Source: Hypsibius dujardini (taxonomy: Eukaryota > Tardigrada > Eutardigrada > Parachela > Hypsibiidae). From it: a stretch of DNA of 21,470 bases. Where the stretch lies: NCBI GenBank assembly GCA_001579985.1, contig LRSR01005375.1, positions 1 to 21,470 of the forward strand, read 5' to 3'. The translations under genes and the position numbers were made by a program. The notes beneath the pieces were generated by a model. That model searched no databases. It was given only the letters and a program-made list of their open reading frames with translations, and was not told where the DNA came from. Position 1 is the stretch's first letter, and every line of letters begins with the position of its first letter. Shown here piece by piece: positions 10,027 through 19,373 of the stretch.

Positions 10027-10306
10027 CCGTACTCCCCCGATCTCAAGGGACAGTTAAGCCCCACCCCCTCCAGTCATCGGTTGACTGTTCAATCGGATTC
10101 ACTGTGTCGTGATTGGTTAAAACTTAAGACCAACTTGGCAGCGATTGATTGATTGATTCAGCGGAATTTCTTGGCGTACACATCGAATCAATTGATTGAT
10201 TGATTGTAAGTAAACAATAGCAAACGGTGATGAACAGATAGGATCCGGGGTGGATCAAATTAACTGGTAGGGCAAAAATGTGTCCCTTGAGATTGGGGGA
10301 TTACGG
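10027..10306. mobile_element. MITE family A, copy 1 (280 bp)
   Basis: Terminal inverted repeats of about 26 bp begin CCGTACTCCCCC and, on the other strand, CCGTAATCCCCC, both continuing into TCTCAAGGGACA. Flanking TA dinucleotides at 10025-10026 and 10307-10308 match a TA target-site duplication, as in Tc1/mariner-type MITEs. The interior holds two TTGATTGATTGATT-type blocks. No coding capacity. Confidence 0.88.
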
Positions 10307-10308
10307 TA

Positions 10309-11048
10309 ACCATCACAAATATGCCGTTGCGATGTTGTGTGCAGGGTGCATCACCTGTTGAGAGCAGCAGGAATCAAAGCAGATTATTTTACGCGTGATG
10401 ACAAACAAGCAGCCGTGTTCACGCCTGTAACGCGCCTGTTAGTTCGATTAGTCAGTAACATGACAGGGGCCGTGCATTGGGGAGCTCATGACAGGGTCTC
10501 TCTTCAGTGCTAACACTAGTATGAGATTTTAGTAGCTCACACTCAAGTCGCGAAAATTGTGGTCATTGCATGGCGTATGCAAAAAATGCTGACCAGGATT
10601 TCGTAATTCTATCAACTGTAATGTGTTAAGCCGAGTAAGTCCCGGCCGACCGATAAGGAATAGTCGGTTTGCTAAATTTACCGACAATGTCGAATTAAGA
10701 CGCAAGAAGTATCGTTACTAAATGCAGTCGTTAATGATTTTTTTTTCAATACAAAAAATATGCCTTTTTTTGACGGCAATAAAATGAATGTAAAGTGGCA
10801 CTTAAAACAGTTTTGAAAAAAAAACTTTCAAGATTGGCTTGTCGTTCTAGTGTCTCAATTAAAGTTTGACCGTCCCTGTAGCTGTTTACGAGTACAACGG
10901 GGACATTGGGTTAACTGGAGCAGCCTAACAGAATCGCAACTTTGGTAGCGTCAATTTTTTTTTATAAGTGAAGATGATGGAAATAACGCATCATCCCTGT
11001 CCATTCTCCTGGACAATCGGTTATACGTAGCACATGGCTATTGTTCAG
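10309..11048. other. Gene-free spacer between MITEs
   Basis: 740 bp of unique-looking, partly A/T-rich sequence. I find no exon, RNA gene or repeat in it. Confidence 0.5.
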
Positions 11049-11050
11049 TA

Positions 11051-11403
11051 TGAGGTAAGGGCACTGCAATGGCCCACTTGACTTTCCCGTACCGTGGAAT
11101 GGAATACCGGGCGGCAGGGGGCGCTCGGTCGCAAATTGATCAAAAACAAATGAGTTACTGCGTAGTCAGCGACCTCTACAGTGGACTTTCTACAATCGTC
11201 CAATGGAGTTTTTTATTTCTCTTTTTTAAACATGTTCCCACAATTGTTTTTCAAATCTGATAAGCGTTCCACCGAATTATCGAATATTCTCTGTCGCTTA
11301 GAACCTTAGTGATAGCGAAAACTTGTGTGAAAGTTGGGATTCCAGGGTGGTCTATTCCAGGGTACGGGAAAATCAAGTGGCCCATTCCAGTGCCCTTACC
11401 TCA
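11051..11403. mobile_element. MITE family B, copy 1 (353 bp)
   Basis: Terminal inverted repeats of about 58 bp start TGAGGTAAGGGCACTG at both ends. Flanking TA at 11049-11050 and 11404-11405 gives a TA target-site duplication. The interior includes ACATGTTCCCAC and CTGATAAGCGTTCCACC, both shared in reverse with copy 2. Confidence 0.87.
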
Positions 11404-11405
11404 TA

Positions 11406-11827
11406 AGGTTATTCAAAGCTGGCTTATTTGGCAGCGTTTACTTCGCCATTTCAAACTCACTTATCTCCAGGGTCCCATTTTGGTGAAGAGTGAATTTTGT
11501 GAACTCGGATTTTGGATTTTGTGGATTTTGTGGATTTTGTGAACTCGTTCACCCAGGGACCCTCGTTCACCCTTGTCTTAATGGGTCCCTGGTTTCGCGC
11601 CCTGTTGCAGCAGTGATGCGAGAACACGCCCAATGGCTAACCTCTAGCTGTGTCTCCTTCACTACTCTCAACTCACTTGGACCACACTGTTCGTGCGTGC
11701 AGATCACCGAGAAAAAGTAACTGCTCCTTGGCTGCTTTTCTCGATTATCCTCAAAACCAGGGAGATTGCGAGTTTGAAATAGCGAAATAAACGCTGCAAA
11801 ATGAAGCGAGCTCTGAATACCCACTGG
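11406..11827. other. Gene-free spacer between MITEs
   Basis: Contains a short direct repeat (TTTTGTGGA, three copies, 11515-11540) and a GGGTCCCTGG-type duplication around 11556-11590. No exon recognised. Confidence 0.5.
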
Positions 11828-11829
11828 TA

Positions 11830-12109
11830 CCGTATTCCCCCGATCTCAAGGGACAGTTAAACCCCACCCCCTCCAGTCGTCGGTTGACTGTTCAATCGGA
11901 TTCACTGTGTCGTGATTGGTTGAAATGTAAGACCAACTTGGTAGCGATTGATTGATTGATTCAGCGGAATTTTTTGAAGCGCGCATTGAATCAGTTGATT
12001 GATTGATTGTAGGTAAACAATAGCAAACGGTGATGAACAGATAGGATCCGGGGTGGATCAAATTAACTGGTAGGACAAAAAAGTGTCCCTTGAGATCGGG
12101 TGATTACGG
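11830..12109. mobile_element. MITE family A, copy 2 (280 bp)
   Basis: Same length, orientation and termini as the copy at 10027-10306, flanked by TA at 11828-11829 and 12110-12111. Only scattered substitutions separate the two copies, so they look fairly recent. Confidence 0.9.
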
Positions 12110-12111
12110 TA

Positions 12112-12486
12112 CATTAAAGTGCTGATCCATAAACGTTCATCGGGGATCGTTCGGTATACACCGAAGCTAACCTAATTTCACGTACCGGTACGGCACATAC
12201 ACACTGCAGATAAGAGTATCGGTACTGGCACGATATCCGGAAACAGACCGTGTGCATTACTGCGCCGAGGTCACCACGTGTTGACCTTTTGACTAGGGAC
12301 AGAAGCGGACTAACTATCATGCCAATTCTCCTGTGTCATGTATATATCCTCTTGAGTGATCGCCATGCGAGATGGTATGGAATGCGCATGGACCGGCGGG
12401 AGATGGTGAACACAAACTGCCAGGTCATCGCACCAGACCTGCCGCGAGATAACGGTTATCACCCGTTCAGGACTCCCGAAACAACT
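12112..12486. other. Gene-free spacer between MITEs
   Basis: No exon, RNA gene or repeat recognised. Confidence 0.45.
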
Positions 12487-12488
12487 TA

Positions 12489-12801
12489 TGAGGGAGGAGT
12501 CCTGGAATGGGCCACCCTCGAATCACAACTTCCACACAGGTTTTGACTTACACCAAGGTCCTAAACGACAGGGAATAATCGATGACCCCGGTGGAACGCG
12601 TATCAGATATGAAGAAAAGTCGTGGGAACATGTTCAAAAAACGAAATAATTGGACGGCTGGAAAAAACTCACTATAGAGGTCGCTGACCATGCAGTGACT
12701 CATCTGTTTTCGATTAATTTGCGACAGAGCGCTCCCTGCCACCCGGTGGTCCATTCCAGGGTACGGAAAGGTAAGTGGCCCATTCCAGAGTCCTTCCCTC
12801 A
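12489..12801. mobile_element. MITE family B, copy 2, inverted and diverged (313 bp)
   Basis: Termini TGAGGGAGGAGTCCTGGAATGG and its counterpart TGAGGGAAGGACTCTGGAATGG on the other strand are altered versions of the family B ends. Interior blocks are the reverse complement of copy 1 (GGTGGAACGCGTATCAGAT, GTGGGAACATGT). TA is kept on the left only. Clearly older or more diverged than copy 1. Confidence 0.82.
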
Positions 12802-13071
12802 CACCCAAGACAGCGTACTGCGGCCACACTGCGTGGAAGAATAAAATCAAATACTCTCACGGCGCGATATGATTTGGCTTTGTTGCTTCAAAGAAAGGGG
12901 GCAAGATAAGAAGTCCTGCTTGTTGTTGTTGAGGCTGATGGACCCCCGACCGAACAGGAAACTGTTCAAGCGGCCAAATACTACTTACATTTACAGAAAT
13001 AAAAATCAAATAAATTCTCAATTTTTGAGTAGTTTTATTGTTTAACTGGCCCGTCCATCGGTCGCACAAGT

Positions 13072-16000
13072 ATGGCTGGGGACAATAATGTTGTCACATA
13101 CAATCGCGAGACAGAAGTAACAACTACCTCCATGTGAGTGCTGCCGTATGGGACCCTCTGGTAGATTGCTCGTTCTCTACCATGGCTTCTCGTAAAGTGT
13201 GTTTTCAACGTTTCCCACCCGAAATTCTTAATTCTTAATTCTTAATTCTTAATTCTTAATTCTTAATTCTTAATTCTTAAAATCCCGAGATTAGCTTCAG
13301 AATTTTTTCTCCGTGTATTGACTGTTTAGCTCTTTTGCTTACTGTTTTTAAGACAAAGCTGATTATTTTACCAGGGTTCATGTGGGAGCTCAGACATGTC
13401 TGAGCGGAAAAGCCTTGCTTGTTTACTAAAGCGCTTTTCATCCCTAGAGGTTCCCTACATCCACTCACACAAGAAAAACCCGCTTTGAAATGGCATCAAC
13501 GTCACTTGGCTCGCGTTGTTCTGATCATCTTGTTCGCCGGGGTTCTTGCCGCTGTCATTGCCATCGCCGTTCTGCTGGCCCAATTGACAACCAAAGTCGA
13601 GGAGCTCGCTGCGGAAAAACCCACATCTCCGACCGAGGCATCATTCAATACGACCCAATATAGTGCACCCCTGAAAGAGGGACCATTCCGGTTGATGCCG
13701 CCCACCGTCGTGCCGACCCACTACGAGCTCTTCTTGCATATCCACTTACCGTTTGACGGAGCCGACACCCTTGCCGATAAGTTCACCACCAAGGGCAGCA
13801 ACGTGGCCATCACGCTGAAAGCTGTCGGAGATAAGGTCGCCAGCATCACACTGCATGCTCGGCATGCCGTCCCGACCACGTCGACCAGCGGGCATATTAA
13901 GCAATTTGACAAAGATAAGGTGACCGTTGTTAAAAAGGGCAGCAATCCAGAGGAGACGACTGCCGTCACTTCGGTTGAGTATCAAACGAATGACATTGTG
14001 GTGATCCATCTAGCCGGAGCTTTGGTCAAGGATGCGGAGTATGTGCTGAAAATATTTTTTGACGGTGTGATTGGGGATGATAATACGGGATTCTATTACA
14101 ATACAATCGTCAAGGATGGGAAAACCAAGTAAGGTGGCCATGTGATGGTGGGCACTTGTCTTAACGTTACTTTCAAAGCTTGATTCTTCGTGCCATTTAC
14201 TAGTCAAGTATGTTGTATGGAAGAAAACGCATGGGTAATGTGGTGCAATCCAACAGGTATCTCGCTGCGACTCAGTTTCAACCCTACCGCGCCCGCAGAG
14301 CTTTCCCGTGCTTCGATGAGCCGGGTTTTCGAGCAACGTTCAGCACGACCCTCAAGTATCCCAGTAGGTTCACTATGACACGGACCAACGGTCAGGCGAC
14401 GGGTGCGGCAGCTGTCGACGGAATATGGCTGACGCAAAAGCACAGCACAACTCCAGCCATGTCGGTTTACTTGAACGCCTTCCTGGTCAGTGATTTCAAG
14501 GAGCTGTCTGGTGATGATATAACCGAGGTGCTAGCCCCGGCTGGGACCTATAAGGTAGGCATTACTTTATCGTCCAACTTTCAGAATAATGGATGAATTT
14601 TTTCCTCAAAATAGATCAACGTCATAGGCCAAGACTATCTGATAGACCGCGGGGACGCAGCATTCTCGGGGAAACTTGGTGGGGAGATGATGAAGGCTCT
14701 CAGTGCGACCTACAAGCAGTCCTTCACCGCTCACCTCTCAAAACTCGGTACAGTTTGACCTAGAAAGTGGTTGGCAATTTAAAAATAATGCAAGTTGATC
14801 CTCCACCTGTTTTAGACATGGCTGCCTTGCCGGACAAATCAGGAGCTATGGAGGTGCGTCTTCTGTGTCTCCTTTGTACAGTACTCGTAATGTCAAATCC
14901 GTCTAATCCGGACTTATTGTTTTCTCGAAACGTCAGAACTGGGGCTTAGTGCTATACGGCGAATCGTATTTGATGTACCAGGAGAAGGTCTCCACGGCTG
15001 ACAATAAACGTGGCGATGCCAGCATCATCGGCCACGAACTCGCCCACATGGTCTTTGGCAATCTCGTCACTTGCGAATGGTAATTAAGTGAACGGAGAAT
15101 CGGATCATTTAAGTCGTACGTGTTATGCTGATTAAATTTTTGCTTGCCTCACAAGGTGGTCCGACACCTGGTTGAATGAAGGTTTTGCCAGCTACATGGA
15201 GTATCAATTAATGTTCAAAACCAAACCCAGCTGGCAGCTTGTGAGTACCGTTATTATATTGGGCCAGTGCACGAGACATTTTCTTGGGTGTAGACCGAGG
15301 TCCAGTGAAGGGAGGTAAGCATTATTCACAGAAATTTTCTTTGATAGGAAAACCTCTACCCATACTGGGTGGTTCGCACGGCCCTACGGACCGATTCTGA
15401 TGCCGTGTCCCATCCGTTGTCCAACCCCAACGTCCAGACTCTGTCTGAAATCAGTACAATGTTTGACGGTATGGGCACTAACATTAGTGAATGGCTAGCA
15501 TTAGTGATGGCTAGCATTAGTGAATAGCTAGCATTAGTGAATGGCTAGCATTAGTGTATGGCTAGTATTAGTGTATGGCTAGAATTAGTGAATAGCTAGC
15601 ATTAGTGAATAGCTAGCATTAGTGAATGGCTAGCATTAGTGTATGGCTAGCATTAGTGAATGGCTAGCATTAGTGAATGGCGGTCGGAGCACTCAAGTCG
15701 AACCCTTTGTGTTTATTTGTTGATTTGTTTTAACAGGAATCACATACGACAAGGTAAGAACTAAGGCAGGGACGTCACTGTTTCGACGGTTTTACGAGAG
15801 GGTTCCCTCGTTTTTACAGGGTGGTTCACTTCTCCATATGATCAAGGGAATGATGGGCGGACCGGCGGATCTCGACGCGGCTATTACAACTTACGTTGAG
15901 AAATACAAGCTCAAAACTGTGGTCAAAAACAACTTCCTCGACGAACTGGAGAAGGTTAAATCCGGCATCAAGAATCACCTGTTGGGGTGGATCGACAAAA

Positions 16001-18753
16001 GTGGCTATCCCATTCTGACACTGAATCGAGACTACCGCGATCTTGCTGGTGCCACTGACATCAACTTCACGCAGTCCCGCTTTTTGGTTCCCGTGGGGAA
16101 CCAGACAAGAGCTCCGGTTTCCGCCAGCGATTGGCATATCCAACTGACCTTGACCGATGGAACTGCAAATCGTCCGGTGACAATGGAGACGGCCAACCGT
16201 AACTGTTGGCTAACCACATCCTCCGGTCAGTAGAAAATCTTCTAAGCAAAATGTCGTCAGCACATTTGTTGAGCATTTTTGACCCAGGTAAGCTTGGAGA
16301 CTACTGCAACAATACGGAGATAAACTACCCGCGAGAACGTGGTTCCAGCCCTCAAGCGGACAACTATATCGTGGCCAACCTGCAGCAGTACGGTTTCTTT
16401 CGCGTGAACTATGATTTAACTAATTGGGCGAGAATCATCGCCGCGCTTCCGTTATCGGTAAGAGTTAGTTTGTAAAGATAAATGAATTTCACTGCAAAAA
16501 GGCATTTTGAATGAATGCACAGTACGTGACCACAAGGATGTTTTGCCCTCCATTGAAACAGGTCGCTCATCCAACTATATTGGAAGATGCTGCCACTCGT
16601 GGACAGCTAATCGATGACTCCTTTACGTTTGCAAGGTACATTCCCTAACAAGTTTTGCATGGTCCGAAAAACATTTTCGAGGCCTTTTTTTGAATTTATT
16701 TGGGTCCTTATTTGTTCCAAATTTGGTGCTCCTAAACGGTCGACATTTTTTCCGCTTCCCTAAATTTGTCTATCGCAGAAGAGATCAAATTTATATACGG
16801 GGACAAATTTTTACTTTATTCGTAATTGACGAAGAAAACTGTACGGCCATTAGATTAATGCACTGGACATTATAATGCCCGGAGGACACATTTTCTTATG
16901 GAATAAAGTCCGGAGGACAAATTATGGTTACAAATGACTTAATTTATTTCCGTCACCATATAAAAATATTGCTAACTTGTCCGACGTCCCAGGAAGGGGG
17001 TTAAATTTATCACCTCAAGTATTAGGGATTCATGCCGGTCGACTTAGAACTTGAATCAACTTCCAATTCTTCTGTTTCAGAGCTGGCATCTTGAAATACG
17101 AAGTCCCGCTCAAACTGATTCACAATGTCTGGCCGAGTGAGGATAACTACGGAGCCTTGGCCTCGGCTAACTACCACATCGGCTACATTGAGCGCATCCT
17201 CCGGGGCACATTGCACTACCAGGCCTTCTCCGACTACATGAAGAACTCTGCCGGCCAAGTCCCTTACAACGACGATCGGTGGTCGGTCGATTGGAAGGAC
17301 TCCCCGTTGAATACGATCCCCGCGGCAGACCCTTCCGAGGCGAGCTACAACACCGTCCTGCTGAACAATTTAATCATTGACACCGCGTGCTTCTACGAAG
17401 CCGGCAGCTGCGCGACCGTGGCGTGGAACAAGTTCAAAGCGTGGCAGGACAACAACAACACATTCCAACCCGAGTATGGGCTACACCAATCTTCTTCACT
17501 GAATATTATTCCAGTACACACGTGGCAAAAACCTCAGGCCGACTGAATTAAAGCCAAATTTACCCTCTCCCAGCAAAATGGGGTAGTCGGAGTTTGAACC
17601 ATTTTGGCCAATGCGTGCAGCTGTTTTTGACTACAACTGACCACGCAGTCTTAGTTCAGTCGATTGATTGATTGACTTTAAAATATTTCGGCAATCTGGT
17701 GTTAAACCAATGAATCAAGCAATGTGAGAAACAGCTGCACGCATTGGCCAAAATTGGCTCGAACTCTGACCACCCCATTTTGCTAGGTGCCGGTAAAAAG
17801 TTGGTTCTAATTCGGTCGACCTGAGGTTTTGGCCACGTGTGTATGCTCATTGGTTTTACCGTATTTCGTGGGATTTTCAGCCTGCGACCGCTGGGTCAGC
17901 ACATCATTCAGACGCAACCCTTAGTGATGTGCTACGGAATTCGCCATGGCCCCAACACGGTCGCTAATTGGGAATACCTGAACGGCCTGTATGATGACAC
18001 GACCCTGACACCCGCCAATAAGCTGGCTATCCTTCGGGCCATGGCGTGCACAAAGCACGAAGAGTTGCTGCAGCGGTAAAATTTATCACTTCAAGTTCTT
18101 AATTGCTAAAAATGTGTGTATTCGCCGTGTCTTTCTTCGGCAGACTTCTGGTGATGGCGACTGATCGGGACCGCGTGCGATCACAGGACGTGAGCACGGT
18201 CTTCAGTTATGTCGCGCGGTTCCACGCCGGCTCCACGATGGCATGGGATTTCTTGCGATCGGAGTGGACCAAACTGTCGGGCAGGTGCGAGAAAACGGGG
18301 GCACGTTCATTAAACATTGAGATATCGTGTGAACCGCTTTTTTTTCCTAGGGCCAACATCGTCTCGACGATGGGAGCGTATTTGAAGAATGAACGCGACC
18401 TTCGGCAGGTGAGTTGAACAAGGGCACGTCCATGTTGCGTACAAAGTGCTTGTACACTTTTTGGCTGACGAGTCGGACGGGTCGGACGGGTCGGACGAGT
18501 CGGACGGGTCGGACGGGTCGGATCTAGTTTGCTCCTCACGGCTCGCCACAATTTGTTCTTACAGCTCCGTCAACTGCAGCAAACTGCCGGTGGTAAAGAC
18601 ATTCCGGAAGGACCGACCTTTGAACGAACAATACTTCAGGTCGAGGCGAACATCGAATGGCTCCGGCAGCATGGGAAAGAGATTGCCGACGTGCTGGTGA
18701 CGCTGCAGCCAAACGTGGCAAGCCCGGCACTGGAAGTGCCTACCAACGTGTAA
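13072..18753 (+). CDS. Aminopeptidase N-like M1 zinc metallopeptidase, type II membrane protein
   Basis: Ectopeptidase removing N-terminal residues from peptides. Exons: 13072-13133, 13448-14128, 14257-14554, 14615-14747, 14816-14853, 14937-15079, 15156-15240, 15348-15468, 15737-15753, 15820-16225, 16288-16457, 16562-16635, 17081-17473, 17881-18075, 18144-18284, 18351-18408, 18565-18753. The total is 3204 nt in phase: 1067 residues and a stop, slightly longer than typical APN. A short cytoplasmic tail precedes a transmembrane anchor (44-67). The M1 landmarks are RRAFPCFDEP, GAMEN (401-405), zinc motif H437-E438-x-x-H441 with E460 eighteen residues on, and the likely catalytic Y524 in GITYDK. 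An ERAP1_C-like domain follows. The 62-nt first exon is inferred: the large second exon has no in-frame ATG after its upstream stop, while 13072-13133 supplies an ATG, a GTGAGT donor and the right phase. No catalytic defect seen. Which M1 subfamily member this is cannot be decided here. Confidence 0.95.
13223..13280. repeat. (AATTCTT)n heptamer repeat in APN intron 1
   Basis: About eight near-perfect copies of a 7-mer between exons 1 and 2 of the aminopeptidase gene. Confidence 0.95.
15470..15682. repeat. 17-bp minisatellite in APN intron 8
   Basis: About 12 copies of AATGGCTAGCATTAGTG, with a few variants (AATAGCTAGC, TATGGCTAG). It fills the intron just upstream of the 17-nt microexon. Confidence 0.93.
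17517..17841. mobile_element. Fold-back MITE (325 bp) in APN intron 13
   Basis: Inverted arms of about 115 bp start CACACGTGGC at both ends and share blocks such as AGCAAAATGGGGT and TTGGCCAATGCGTGCAGCTG. TA flanks lie at 17515-17516 and 17842-17843. It occupies most of the intron between exons 13 and 14. Its terminus matches the small element at 1247-1364. Confidence 0.85.
18472..18522. repeat. 9-bp repeat (GTCGGACGG)n in APN intron 16
   Basis: About six copies of the 9-mer in the last intron of the aminopeptidase gene. Antisense translation gives a meaningless (PTR)n string. Confidence 0.9.
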
Positions 18754-18809
18754 ATAACCTTCGTTTTCAAAGGACATTCCCATTGAGCAGCTTTGACATT
18801 GATTGTGCC

Positions 18810-19017
18810 CAGTGGCGCGCCGAGGGGGGGGGTGTTTTGTTGATCTAAACCCCCCCCCCGCGAAAGTAAACAAAGTGCCCCAAGGGTCCCCCCCATTAGA
18901 GAAAAACACTATGATTGAGAATTTTCATGCAATACTTCCCCCTTACGTTCTATCGGAAATATTTCGGATGCAATAAAAAACACCCCCCCCCTTAAACCAA
19001 AGCTCGGCGCGCTACTG
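18810..19017. mobile_element. hAT-type MITE with 8-bp target-site duplication (208 bp)
   Basis: Terminal inverted repeats CAGTGGCGCGCCGAG (left) and CAGTAGCGCGCCGAG (right, complement) differ at one of 15 positions. The flanking 8-mers ATTGTGCC (18802-18809 and 19018-19025) are identical. A CAG-type start with an 8-bp duplication is the hallmark of hAT transposons. Homopolymer G/C runs lie inside each end. Too short to code. It lies 57 bp after the aminopeptidase stop codon, so probably in its 3' UTR. Confidence 0.9.
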
Positions 19018-19025
19018 ATTGTGCC

Positions 19026-19373
19026 ATAACTTCCGACGATTCTAATCTGAGCAAACGAAGCAGAGCGCGTGGGGTTGAGGTTTATGTCCTTTTTGCCATA
19101 TAAATACCAGAATACAAAGGGGTCCCAGAAATCCGGGTCTGAAAGGTGTGGTTAATCGATGCATGACGAAGAGCGTCCGGAATCCTCGACCGACGGCGCC
19201 GGGCGTGGCGCACTACACGGTAGATTAGTAATGGAAGTTACGTGAACATTTGAAAGGAAATTTATAGATTAATAAATAGGAAAGAGCGATGCTAAAAAAG
19301 ATACAATAAACCATAGTGCAAAAGGTCTATTTCTATGAGCAAACATACAGAATCTTCAGGGTACGCGATACTT
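19026..19373. other. Convergent 3' flanks of APN and the DPBB gene
   Basis: No gene seen. AATAAA hexamers at 19271-19276 and 19304-19309 on the plus strand are the clearest candidate polyadenylation signals for the aminopeptidase transcript; another, at 18972, lies inside the hAT MITE. Confidence 0.45.

Noticed and set aside
12250-12546. 98-residue plus-strand frame between MITEs
   Set aside because: It ends inside MITE family B, with no recognisable motif, signal peptide or splice context.
17651-17850. tRNA-like box B motif (GAGTTCGAGCC on the minus strand) in APN intron 13
   Set aside because: It lies in the arm of the fold-back element and occurs in both arms; no cloverleaf or box A is present.
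18207-18551. (PTR)n antisense frame
   Set aside because: Translation of the 9-bp repeat in the last APN intron.
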